64,000 nucleotides of DNA from Woeseia oceani (GTDB lineage Bacteria; Pseudomonadota; Gammaproteobacteria; Steroidobacterales; Woeseiaceae), in the NCBI RefSeq assembly GCF_001677435.1, contig NZ_CP016268.1, forward strand, positions 1,291,001 through 1,355,000. The letters are read 5' to 3'. The notes below the pieces were generated by a model that was not told the DNA's origin, did no database searches, and saw only the letters and a program-made list of their open reading frames with translations. Below, piece by piece: positions 8,394 through 16,646 of the stretch; within the stretch, counting starts at the first letter, position 1, and each line of letters starts with the position of its first letter. A program made the translations under genes and the position numbers.

Positions 8394-9674
8394 ATGCAGT
8401 ACACAGAACCTCATACCGCTTCGTACTACGCAGCGACGAGCCACTGGCAGACCGATTACCCGCGCCTCGATGGAGATGCGAGTTGTGACGTGGCTGTCGT
8501 TGGTGCGGGCTTTACCGGTGTCTCGGCGGCGCTCAGTCTTGCCGAACGTGGCTACAACGTCATCCTGCTCGAGTCACATCGCGTGGGCTGGGGTGCCTCA
8601 GGACGCAATGGCGGGCAGCTGATTGACGGCTTCGTCGAAGTCGAAAAAATCGAAAAGCGCTTAGGGCATCAAGCGGCAGAGATTGCCTACGGAATGGGTC
8701 TCGAATGCCGGGACCTGGTGCTCGAGCGGATAGAGCGCTACGGCATTGATTGTGATCTCAAGTTCGGCTATCTGGATCTGGCGCTGAACGACGGTGATAT
8801 GGCGTATTTCCGGTCAGAGATCGAACGCAAGGAGCAACGGGCCTACCCTCACGCGATGACACTGGTCGAGAAGGCCGATATTCCACGTTATATTGGCTCC
8901 GAGCGTTATGTCGGCGGGCTTGTCAATCGCGGCAATGGTCACCTGCATCCGTTGAATCTGTGCATCGGCGAGGCTCGCGCCGCGGAGCAATTGGGTGTGC
9001 GCATCCATGAGCAGACTCCGGTTACCCGCGTGTTGCACGGCGCCAGCCCCAAAGTGGAAACGCCATTTGGCACGGTCAGCGCGAACAAAGTCGTTCTGGC
9101 CGGCAACGCTTATTTGGGGCGCAGCGAACGACGGTTATTTGGCTCTGTCATTCCTGCCGGTAGCTACATAATTGCTACCGAAGCGTTAGGCGACGAGCAA
9201 GCGACAACGCTGCTGCCCGAAGACATGGCCGCCTGCGACCAGCGCGTGGGTCTGGACTATTTTCGCTTGTCGGCTGACAAGCGCTTGTTGTTTGGTGGTC
9301 TGTGCAATTACTCGGGGCGTGACCCGAGCGACATCGGCGCGACGTTGCGGCCGAATATGCTCAAAGTATTCCCGCAATTGGCCGATGCAAAAATCGAGTT
9401 CCAGTGGGGCGGCAATATTGCCATCAGCATTAATCGTATCCCGCAGTTCGGGCGCATCGAAGACAACACCTGGTACGCGCAAGGGTATTCCGGACACGGG
9501 CTTGCACCTTCGCATCTTGCCGGCAAAGTGCTGGCCGATGCGATTGGTGGCGAAATGGAGCAGTTCGACGTCTTCGCGCGTATTCGCCATCTGCGTTTGC
9601 CGGGCGGCAAGTGGTTTGCCAATCCCGCGCTTGCACTGGGCATGCTTTATTACCGTTTGAAAGAAATTCTTTAG
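8394..9674 (+). CDS. puuB: Gamma-glutamylpolyamine oxidase (FAD, DAO family)
   Basis: PuuB-type flavoenzymes oxidise gamma-glutamylputrescine to the aldehyde with release of ammonia and peroxide. The N-terminal dinucleotide motif is VAVVGAGFTGVSAALSLAE, followed by WGASGRNGGQ, the signature of the OrdL/PuuB group. A C-terminal YAQGYSGHGLAPSHLAG segment closes the FAD site. The 426-residue length is normal. It is the first gene rightward from the divergent control region and is followed 63 bp later by an aminotransferase gene. The aldehyde it makes would need a PuuC-type dehydrogenase, which is not present in the window. Confidence 0.88.
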   Translation: MQYTEPHTASYYAATSHWQTDYPRLDGDASCDVAVVGAGFTGVSAALSLAERGYNVILLESHRVGWGASGRNGGQLIDGFVEVEKIEKRLGHQAAEIAYGMGLECRDLVLERIERYGIDCDLKFGYLDLALNDGDMAYFRSEIERKEQRAYPHAMTLVEKADIPRYIGSERYVGGLVNRGNGHLHPLNLCIGEARAAEQLGVRIHEQTPVTRVLHGASPKVETPFGTVSANKVVLAGNAYLGRSERRLFGSVIPAGSYIIATEALGDEQATTLLPEDMAACDQRVGLDYFRLSADKRLLFGGLCNYSGRDPSDIGATLRPNMLKVFPQLADAKIEFQWGGNIAISINRIPQFGRIEDNTWYAQGYSGHGLAPSHLAGKVLADAIGGEMEQFDVFARIRHLRLPGGKWFANPALALGMLYYRLKEIL

Positions 9675-9737
9675 TCCTGATCCTGAACGTACTCGTCGCG
9701 CAGTTATTGCGCGCGACTTGCTTGCGGAGAGTTGGAA

Positions 9738-11078
9738 ATGCCAAACAATACTGCGGAACAACTGGCCACTGAAATGCCGGACCTGCAATCGTACTGGATG
9801 CCTTTTACCGGCAATCGGTACTTCAAACAGAATCCACGCTTGATCACCAGCGCAAAGGGTATGCATTGTTATACCCACGATGGTCGCGAGCTGATCGATG
9901 CGGTTGCCGGTCTTTGGTGCTGCAATGCTGGGCACTGCCATCCTAAGATTGTTGAGGCAATCAAGGCGCAGGCGGAAACGCTCGACTATTCCATGGCGTT
10001 TCAGCTTAGCCACCCAACGGTTTTCGATCTGGCAAACAAGGTCACGGCGATGGCGCCGGAAGGAATTGACTACGCGTTTTTCGTCAATTCCGGATCAGAA
10101 GCGGTTGATACCGCGTTAAAGATGGCGCTGGCGTATCACCGGATTCGTGGCGATGCATCACGCACCCGACTGATCGGCCGCGAGCGTGGCTATCACGGTG
10201 TAGGCTTCGGTGGAATATCGGTTGGTGGCATATCGCCGAACCGAAAAATGTTCGGAACCATGCTGCCCGGCGTCGATCACCTGCCACATACCCATAATCT
10301 GTCAGAGAACGCGTACTCCAGAGGGTTGCCAAAATGGGGCGCGCACCTTGCCGATGACCTCGAGAATATTGTGGCGTTGCACGATGCATCCACGATAGCT
10401 GCTGTTATCGTCGAACCCGTTGCCGGTTCCACTGGTGTCTTGTTGCCACCGGATGGCTATTTGCAACGCTTACGCGATATCTGCGACAAGCATGGCATAT
10501 TGCTGATATTTGACGAGGTGATTACCGCGTTTGGCCGGCTCGGCGATAACTTCGCTTCGAGTCGTTTTGGTGTAACGCCGGATCTGATTACCACGGCGAA
10601 AGGCCTGACCAGTGGCACAGTACCGATGGGTGCCGTGCTGGCCAAGAGCGAAATTTACGACACCTTCATGACGGGGCCTGAAGGCGCGATAGAATTTTTC
10701 CACGGATACACCTATTCCGGTCACCCTTTGGCAGCAGCGGCCGGTTGTGCAACGCTGGACGTATACAAGGAAGAAGGACTGATCGAACGAGCGCGCAGTA
10801 TGGAGGGCAAGCTTGAAGATGCCCTGCACAGCTTGAAGGGCGAGCCACACGTGATTGATGTGCGTAACATCGGCATGATCGGTGCTGTGGAACTGGAGCC
10901 CATCGCGGGCCAGCCCACTGCTCGTGCGATGCAGGTATTTCGTGATTGCTACGATAAAGGCGTCATCATTCGTACGACGGGCGATATCATTGCATTCTCA
11001 CCGCCGTTGATCGTGGCGGATGAGCACATTGAAAAGATGATCGAAACTGTACGCAGTTCACTACGCGCACTTAATTGA
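9738..11078 (+). CDS. Class III omega-aminotransferase, probably beta-alanine--pyruvate
   Basis: This 446-residue PLP enzyme belongs to the omega-amino acid:pyruvate aminotransferase group. Visible motifs are FFVNSGSEAVDTALKMAL for phosphate binding, LLIFDEVITAFGRLGD with the cofactor aspartate, and LITTAKGLTSGTVPMGAV with the Schiff-base lysine. SYWMPFTGNRYFK near the N terminus resembles beta-alanine aminotransferases. ATG 9738 is used. The next gene is methylmalonate/malonate-semialdehyde dehydrogenase, 25 bp away. Together they form the standard pair converting beta-alanine to malonate semialdehyde and then acetyl-CoA. The substrate is inferred from this pairing. Confidence 0.83.
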   Translation: MPNNTAEQLATEMPDLQSYWMPFTGNRYFKQNPRLITSAKGMHCYTHDGRELIDAVAGLWCCNAGHCHPKIVEAIKAQAETLDYSMAFQLSHPTVFDLANKVTAMAPEGIDYAFFVNSGSEAVDTALKMALAYHRIRGDASRTRLIGRERGYHGVGFGGISVGGISPNRKMFGTMLPGVDHLPHTHNLSENAYSRGLPKWGAHLADDLENIVALHDASTIAAVIVEPVAGSTGVLLPPDGYLQRLRDICDKHGILLIFDEVITAFGRLGDNFASSRFGVTPDLITTAKGLTSGTVPMGAVLAKSEIYDTFMTGPEGAIEFFHGYTYSGHPLAAAAGCATLDVYKEEGLIERARSMEGKLEDALHSLKGEPHVIDVRNIGMIGAVELEPIAGQPTARAMQVFRDCYDKGVIIRTTGDIIAFSPPLIVADEHIEKMIETVRSSLRALN

Positions 11079-11103
11079 AAAAGACTAAAGGCAGGCAAGA
11101 AAC

Positions 11104-12621
11104 ATGGCACAGAAAGCATCCGAACTAAACACCATCCGTCAGGTTCATAACTGGATCGACGGCAAGGTTGTTGAGTCCGCAACCGGGCGCACGACTGACG
11201 TATTTGACTCAGCCACCGGCAAGCGCTGCGCGACTGTTGCCATGTCGAGTGTGGACGAGGTTGCACAAGCGGTGGCCTCCGCAAAGCGCGCTTTCGAGAC
11301 CTGGTCAGTGACGCCGGTGTTGCGGCGTGCGCGAGTCATGTTTCGGCTTCAGGAACTGATCGAACGCGACAAGCACGAGTTAGCTGCACTGATTACTGAA
11401 GAGCATGGCAAGGTGTTGCACGATGCGCTCGGGTCGGTGCAGAGAGGGCTTGAAGTTGTCGAGTTCGCTTGCGGTATCCCGCACTTGATCAAGGGCGAGT
11501 TTTCTCCGCAGGTCGGCACCGGTGTTGATACCTATTCGCTGCGTCAGCCCCTCGGCGTATGTGCCGGAATCACGCCGTTCAATTTCCCGGCGATGGTGCC
11601 GATGTGGATGTTCCCGCTGGCGATCGCCTGCGGCAATACCTTCGTACTCAAGCCGTCAGAGAAGGACCCGAGTTGCTCCCTGAAGTGGGCGGAATTGCTC
11701 AAGGAAGCGGGCCTGCCTGATGGCGTGTTCAACGTCGTTCAGGGTGATCACGTCGCCGTTAATGCGTTGCTGGAATCACCGGACGTCGCGGCCGTCAGTT
11801 TCGTCGGCTCAACACCGGTTGCAGAGCACGTCTACCGCACTGCCTCCGAACACGGCAAACGCGTACAGGCGCTGGGCGGTGCCAAAAATCACCTCGTTGT
11901 GTTGCCGGATGCCGATATGGCCAAGACGGCGGATGCACTGCTCGGTGCCGCGTACGGTTCTGCCGGTGAGCGTTGCATGGCTATCTCAGCCGTAGTCACT
12001 GTCGGTGATGCAGCAGAACCGCTGCTGAAAGAACTCTTGCCACGCATTGCCGCATTGCGAATTGGTCCTGGCTCTGACAATAACAACGACATGGGACCTC
12101 TGATTACGGCGGAGCATCGGGATAAAGTTCGTTCCTATATTGACCTCGGCGAGGAAGAAGGCGCTACGCTGCTGGTCGATGGTCGAACCCACGAGATCAC
12201 CAAGTCTGACGGTTACTTCCTCGGTCCCACGTTGTTCGACAATACGACGACGGACATGCGCATTTACAAGGAAGAAGTATTCGGACCGTTCTTGACAATG
12301 ACCCGGGTCGATACCTTTGATGAGGCGATCCAGATCATCAACGATCACGAGTTTGGCAATGGCACGTCCATCTTTACCCGTGACGGTGATGCGGCTCGGG
12401 AATTCGCGAACAGCATCCTCGTCGGCATGGTCGGGATCAACGTGCCGATCCCGGTTCCGCTGGCATTCCACAGTTTCGGCGGCTGGAAGCGCTCATTGTT
12501 TGGCGATACATCGGTATACGGGATGGAAGGCGTTCGATTCTATTCGCGTTTGAAAACGGTCACGTCGCGCTGGCCGGCAGGAATCCGCGCTGGCGCGGAC
12601 TTCTCAATGCCGACGATGTAA
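11104..12621 (+). CDS. mmsA: CoA-acylating methylmalonate/malonate-semialdehyde dehydrogenase
   Basis: This NAD-dependent aldehyde dehydrogenase oxidises malonate or methylmalonate semialdehyde with decarboxylation to acetyl- or propionyl-CoA. The 505-residue protein has the ALDH fold: GITPFNFPAMVPMWMFPLAI is the family signature, VSFVGSTPVAEHVY lies in the NAD-binding region, and the catalytic cysteine is Cys291 in AGERCMAIS. NVPIPVPLAFHSFGGWKRS is typical of MmsA. It lies directly after the beta-alanine-type aminotransferase and is the last gene of that run, ending in a hairpin. Its class uses CoA, unlike PuuC-type dehydrogenases, so it is unlikely to replace the missing PuuC. Confidence 0.93.
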   Translation: MAQKASELNTIRQVHNWIDGKVVESATGRTTDVFDSATGKRCATVAMSSVDEVAQAVASAKRAFETWSVTPVLRRARVMFRLQELIERDKHELAALITEEHGKVLHDALGSVQRGLEVVEFACGIPHLIKGEFSPQVGTGVDTYSLRQPLGVCAGITPFNFPAMVPMWMFPLAIACGNTFVLKPSEKDPSCSLKWAELLKEAGLPDGVFNVVQGDHVAVNALLESPDVAAVSFVGSTPVAEHVYRTASEHGKRVQALGGAKNHLVVLPDADMAKTADALLGAAYGSAGERCMAISAVVTVGDAAEPLLKELLPRIAALRIGPGSDNNNDMGPLITAEHRDKVRSYIDLGEEEGATLLVDGRTHEITKSDGYFLGPTLFDNTTTDMRIYKEEVFGPFLTMTRVDTFDEAIQIINDHEFGNGTSIFTRDGDAAREFANSILVGMVGINVPIPVPLAFHSFGGWKRSLFGDTSVYGMEGVRFYSRLKTVTSRWPAGIRAGADFSMPTM

Positions 12622-12629
12622 GCCTCGTT

Positions 12630-12658
12630 GCTGCCCCGACGGGTGGTCGGGTGGCAGC
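12630..12658 (+). terminator. Hairpin after mmsA
   Basis: GCTGCCCCGAC (12630-12640) pairs with GTCGG plus GGCAGC (12646-12650, 12653-12658) around a 5-nt loop, with a 2-nt bulge. It starts 8 nt past the stop codon, has no T tract, and probably marks the end of the aminotransferase-mmsA transcript. Confidence 0.55.
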
Positions 12659-12871
12659 CAATACCATTTACATCGCCGTAGAACGGGTCAGGGGACCGGC
12701 CCGTTCCACGGTGATGCAAAACCCGGCGTGCGAGCCCGGCCGGCGCGGGTTGCTTGCCCCGCACCGCGCACTTCAGCTGATGGCACTCAATAGGCAGATC
12801 TGTTTCCGGCGGGTTCGGCAAGTGCCGTCGCGATGGTATATTAGCGGCCCGAACAGTGGCACGAGTGGCTC

Positions 12872-13426
12872 ATGGATATATCAGGCGAGTACCGGATCGA
12901 TGCACGTCGCGAGCGCGTGTGGGCAGCGCTTAATGACCCGGAGGTGCTGCAATCCTGTATTCCCGGCTGCGAGGCCATTGAGCAGATTTCAGCCACTGAA
13001 ATGCGGGCCATGGTAACCGCCGTCATTGGACCGGTAAAAGCAAAGTTCAAGACTCACATCGAATTGCAGAATCTGAATCCGCCTGAGAGCTACACGCTGT
13101 CTGGCAATGCAAAAGCCGGCGCAACAGGGTTCGGCCGCGGCAGCGCAGACGTGACGTTAGACGATACCGGCGATGGCCAGACCAATCTAAAATATTCCGC
13201 AGATTTTAAAGTCGGTGGCAAATTGGCGCAGGTCGGGTCACGGCTGGTTGCAGGAGCAACGCGCAAGACGGCAGATGAGTTCTTCAGCAATTTGACGAAG
13301 CAACTGGGTACGGTCGAGCCGACCGCAAATACTGAAGGACAAACTGTGCCGACATCAAGACCGTACTACGTCACGGTCATTGCGGTCATCGTCGTGCTGT
13401 TGATGCTGTATTTCGTACTCGGCTAG
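12872..13426 (+). CDS. coxG: CoxG-like SRPBCC protein with C-terminal membrane anchor
   Basis: CoxG proteins accompany aerobic CO dehydrogenase and related molybdenum hydroxylases and are thought to help attach the enzyme to the membrane. Residues about 1-145 form the START/SRPBCC domain (PEVLQSCIPGCEAIEQ is characteristic), and the last 20 residues are a single hydrophobic helix ending the 184-residue protein. It begins a run with the iron-sulfur and FAD subunit genes, 27 bp ahead of coxS. The start ATG at 12872 fits the domain boundary. The family is clear; its molecular role is only partly established in known systems. Confidence 0.85.
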   Translation: MDISGEYRIDARRERVWAALNDPEVLQSCIPGCEAIEQISATEMRAMVTAVIGPVKAKFKTHIELQNLNPPESYTLSGNAKAGATGFGRGSADVTLDDTGDGQTNLKYSADFKVGGKLAQVGSRLVAGATRKTADEFFSNLTKQLGTVEPTANTEGQTVPTSRPYYVTVIAVIVVLLMLYFVLG

Positions 13427-13453
13427 TCAGCAGGCCAGCGGCAGAATTTCGGC

Positions 13454-13933
13454 ATGAACAAGACTGTGGAATTTACATTGAATGGTGCGCCGGTCAGTGT
13501 CTCTGTTGAACCGCAGACATTGCTGGTGGACATGCTGCGCAGCCACCTGAAATTGACCGGCACTCACATTGGTTGCGATACGAGTCAATGTGGTGCGTGC
13601 GTCGTCCATGTGGACGGTCAGTCGGTAAAAAGCTGCACGATCCTGGCGATGCAAGTGGAGCAGTCAGACGTAGTGACGATCGAGGGACTGGCGCAAGACG
13701 GCGAATTGCATCCGCTGCAGAAAGCGTTTCACGAACAGCATGGACTGCAGTGCGGATTTTGTACGCCGGGCATGATCATGAGCGCGCTGGACCTGCTGCG
13801 AAACAACCCGGACCCCAGCGATACCGAGATTCGTAATTGGCTGGAAGGCAATCTTTGCCGCTGTACCGGCTATCAGAATATTGTACGGGCTGTTCGTAGT
13901 GCGGCACGTGACATGGCATCGGGAGTCAGCTGA
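13454..13933 (+). CDS. coxS: Molybdenum hydroxylase [2Fe-2S] subunit (CoxS-like)
   Basis: This is the small electron-transfer subunit of xanthine dehydrogenase/CO dehydrogenase family enzymes. The N-terminal plant-type ferredoxin domain binds a [2Fe-2S] cluster through [16 protein letters not shown] plus a later cysteine. The C-terminal helical domain binds a second cluster through [12 protein letters not shown] and [11 protein letters not shown]. All expected cysteines are present, and the 159-residue length is normal. It lies between coxG and coxM in one run. The catalytic molybdopterin subunit that should complete the heterotrimer is not encoded nearby. Confidence 0.93.
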   Translation: MNKTVEFTLNGAPVSVSVEPQTLLVDMLRSHLKLTGTHIGCDTSQCGACVVHVDGQSVKSCTILAMQVEQSDVVTIEGLAQDGELHPLQKAFHEQHGLQCGFCTPGMIMSALDLLRNNPDPSDTEIRNWLEGNLCRCTGYQNIVRAVRSAARDMASGVS

Positions 13934-13937
13934 GCGT

Positions 13938-14738
13938 ATGCACGCTTTCGAGTACGTCCGCCCACACTCGTTGCTCGAAGCAAAGCAACTTCTGACTGCT
14001 GATAGCGAAGCAACTCTGCTGGCAGGTGGCATGACATTGCTGCCGACGTTGAAAATGCGTTTGGCCGAACCATCGAAATTGATCGACATGGCTGGCATCG
14101 CTGAGCTAAGCGGTGTGCGGGGTGCTGGCAATACGGTGGAGATCGGCGCAATGACGACGCACGCAGCCGTCGCGCGCGATACAGTACTGCAAACAAAGTT
14201 ACCTGCGCTCGCGAAACTAGCCGCTGGCATAGGCGATGCGCAAGTGCGGAATCGGGGAACCCTGGGTGGTTCGATTGCGAACAGCGATCCTGCGGCAGAT
14301 TATCCTGCGGCAGTACTTGCCCTCAATGCGACTATCGTTACCGATCAGCGCGAGATCGCGGCCGACACGTTCTTCGTAGATATGTTTGAAACGGCGTTGG
14401 AGCCAACCGAAATTATCGTCGCCGTGCGTTTCGAGATTCCGAAACGCGCGGCGTACCAAAAATTGCCAAGCCCGGCATCGAGATACGCCGTTGTTGGCGT
14501 CATGGTGGCCGAGTACGATAAGACCGTGCGGCTCGCGGTTACCGGTGCAGCGAGCTGTGTCTTTCGTTATGAGGCCATGGAACACGCGTTGCGGCATCGT
14601 TTCTCGCCGGCTGCTCTGGAAGGTATTGCTGTCGACTCGAACACCTTTAACAGTGACATGCACGCCAGCGCGGAATACCGTGCGCATCTGGTTAGGGTCA
14701 TGGCCGCGCGCGCGGTCGCAGCCTCTGCCCATGATTGA
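13938..14738 (+). CDS. coxM: Molybdenum hydroxylase FAD-binding subunit (CoxM-like)
   Basis: This is the medium, FAD-binding subunit of the xanthine dehydrogenase/CO dehydrogenase family, passing electrons from the iron-sulfur subunit to the acceptor. The 266-residue protein has the PCMH fold; LLAGGMTLLPTLKMR and LGGSIANSDPAADYPAAVLA are the two FAD pyrophosphate-binding segments. The ATG at 13938 follows the coxS stop by 4 nt, so translation is probably coupled; the frame extends upstream without a better start. In usual operons the large subunit gene is adjacent, but here an XdhC-type maturation gene follows after 54 bp. Confidence 0.91.
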   Translation: MHAFEYVRPHSLLEAKQLLTADSEATLLAGGMTLLPTLKMRLAEPSKLIDMAGIAELSGVRGAGNTVEIGAMTTHAAVARDTVLQTKLPALAKLAAGIGDAQVRNRGTLGGSIANSDPAADYPAAVLALNATIVTDQREIAADTFFVDMFETALEPTEIIVAVRFEIPKRAAYQKLPSPASRYAVVGVMVAEYDKTVRLAVTGAASCVFRYEAMEHALRHRFSPAALEGIAVDSNTFNSDMHASAEYRAHLVRVMAARAVAASAHD

Positions 14739-14792
14739 CCGGTGCACGATGCGACGACCTGACACGCAAATACTCCACTGCAGGGCTGAACA

Positions 14793-15857
14793 GTGAGCCC
14801 GCGGCACTTGCTCCGTGCGTTCGAGCGTTGGCGACGTGCAGATGCAGCGCTGGTCCTGGCGACGGTTTTCGAAACCGAAGGGTCGACTTACAGCAAAGCC
14901 GGTGCCCAGATGCTGATCGATGCCGAAGGCAACTTTCAGGGCATGTTGTCGGGTGGCTGTCTTGAGGGCGATCTGGCGCACCGCGCGCGGGAAGTACTGA
15001 CGACAGGCACGCCACAACAGGTGAGCTATGACCTCGGCAGTAACGACGAGGAACTCTGGGGGTTGGGCGTGGGCTGTGATGGGCTGATGCGGATTTTTCT
15101 GCAACCTTTGACCAGTGCAAACAGTTACCAACCGTTCGCCGCGATGGCGGAGGTGTACGAGAGCCTGCAACTGGGTGCGGCGGCCACCGTACTCAGTTCA
15201 ACCGGCAGTGATTTCCAGGCGGGTATGTCGGAAGTGATCTCCGGGATAAACGCCTTGCAGGAAATCAATGCAGGAGAGCCTGCGGACTGGCTGCGAACGG
15301 GTATGCAGACCGTGCTGCGAACTCGTCGCTCGTATCGCCAAACGTTTGAGCGTGGTGACAGCACTGTGGACGTATTATTCGCTAGTCTGCGGCCGCCGCC
15401 GAACGTGCTGGTACTGGGCGCCGGCCTGGACGCGGAGCCGGTTGTTCGCCTGATCAGTGATCTGGGCTGGAGAGTTACCGTTCAGGATCACCGGCCGGCG
15501 TATATAGAGAAAGGCAATTTCAGTTGCGCGGACCGGGTACTGAACTGCGCGGCCAGTGACTTGCTTACTGAGTTGGACCTTTCGCTCTACGACGCCGCCA
15601 TAGTCATGAGCCATCATTTGCAGACGGATCGTAGCTACCTTGAGTTGCTCGCGGAGTCGACATTGGCGTACATCGGTTTATTGGGTCCACGCGAGCGCCG
15701 TCGACGATTGCTACACGATCTCGGGGATGCCGGAGCCAAATTGGCCGGCCGGGTACACGGACCGGCGGGACTCAATATCGGCGGACGGGGCCCGGCGTCA
15801 ATTGCCTTGTCTATCGTCGCGGAAATGCACCAGGTGCTGATGCAAGACGAGGCCTGA
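14793..15857 (+). CDS. xdhC: XdhC/CoxI family molybdenum hydroxylase maturation protein
   Basis: XdhC/CoxI proteins bind molybdenum cofactor and help insert the sulfurated form into xanthine dehydrogenase-type enzymes. The N-terminal XdhC_CoxI domain contains VFETEGSTYSKAGAQMLI and LSGGCLEGDLAHRAREVL. The C-terminal Rossmann domain begins at NVLVLGAGLDAEPVVRLISD and includes YIGLLGPRERRRRLL. The length of 354 residues is full. The start is a GTG at 14793. It follows the coxM gene on the same strand and is a natural partner of the MocA cytidylyltransferase encoded at 31.5 kb. It ends 1 bp before the convergent TetR gene. Confidence 0.9.
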   Translation: MSPRHLLRAFERWRRADAALVLATVFETEGSTYSKAGAQMLIDAEGNFQGMLSGGCLEGDLAHRAREVLTTGTPQQVSYDLGSNDEELWGLGVGCDGLMRIFLQPLTSANSYQPFAAMAEVYESLQLGAAATVLSSTGSDFQAGMSEVISGINALQEINAGEPADWLRTGMQTVLRTRRSYRQTFERGDSTVDVLFASLRPPPNVLVLGAGLDAEPVVRLISDLGWRVTVQDHRPAYIEKGNFSCADRVLNCAASDLLTELDLSLYDAAIVMSHHLQTDRSYLELLAESTLAYIGLLGPRERRRRLLHDLGDAGAKLAGRVHGPAGLNIGGRGPASIALSIVAEMHQVLMQDEA

Positions 15858-15858
15858 A

Positions 15859-16524
15859 TTACGCGGTGCGCGGATTGCCGGTTGGCAGGAAAATATTGAC
15901 GATCATGTCTGCCAGCATGTCCACGTTTCTGGGGTCATCCAGATCCACGCCACTGGATTCCTTCAATTCGACGTTCAGTGCGAGCACGGCGCCTGCAGAA
16001 ACGCGAATCATGTTGAACAACAGCGCGGGGTTGCCGGCGGGTGCGAGGCCCTGTTCCTGCAGCTTTTTCAGATCGGTGGCGGCTACCTCGAAAAGTGGCC
16101 GCATGTAGGTATCGATCAACCAGTCCAGACGTGGGTTGCTGTGACTGGACTCCTGGAACAACACTTTGTGCAGCGTCGGGTGGTCTGCTGCATAGTGCAC
16201 GTAGGCGCGAATTAACATCGCCATGCGTTCCCTCGGCGGTTCAGCTGCTGCTTGCGACTGAGCGTTTTCCAGTACCTGCATAAAGCCGGCGAATACGCGA
16301 TCGGCTGCCGCACGCCACAGTTCTTCTTTGTTCTTGAAATGGTACGTGATCAAGGGATGGTGGACACCGGCGCGTTCCGCGATGTCACGTGTGGAGGTAC
16401 CTTTAAAGCCGTTCTCGGCGAATGCCTGCAAGGCGGCATCGAGCAGCTTCTGTTTTGTAAGGATACTGCGCTGTTGCTGGCGGCGCGGTCGTTTTGGCTG
16501 CGCCTTGTCGTTCTGTGTACTCAC
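15859..16524 (-). CDS. TetR/AcrR family transcriptional regulator
   Basis: This 221-residue regulator has a basic N-terminal tail, then a TetR helix-turn-helix at about residues 22-68 (AFAENGFKGTSTRDIAERAG and LITYHFKNKEELW), and a ligand-binding helical domain with the C-terminal region typical of fatty-acid or xenobiotic-sensing members. It is convergent with the XdhC gene and its control target is not obvious. The nearest divergently placed promoter is that of its own gene. The ligand is unknown. Confidence 0.85.
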   Translation of the reverse strand: MSTQNDKAQPKRPRRQQQRSILTKQKLLDAALQAFAENGFKGTSTRDIAERAGVHHPLITYHFKNKEELWRAAADRVFAGFMQVLENAQSQAAAEPPRERMAMLIRAYVHYAADHPTLHKVLFQESSHSNPRLDWLIDTYMRPLFEVAATDLKKLQEQGLAPAGNPALLFNMIRVSAGAVLALNVELKESSGVDLDDPRNVDMLADMIVNIFLPTGNPRTA

Positions 16525-16646
16525 CTTTAGTCACTCTGACCATTGAACCGGATCCCTAGGGTATAAGGAAGTGTAGCGGTGGTCCAATTGGTTCGCGACA
16601 GCGCGCTGATCGTGCGCTTGCTTTTGCGCGTTACGCTAATGCCGGT

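Noticed and set aside
9695-9717. Hairpin GTCGCGC / GCGCGAC between the oxidase and aminotransferase genes as a terminator
   Set aside because: The stem is only 7 bp, it has no T tract, and the surrounding genes look co-transcribed, so it was not annotated.
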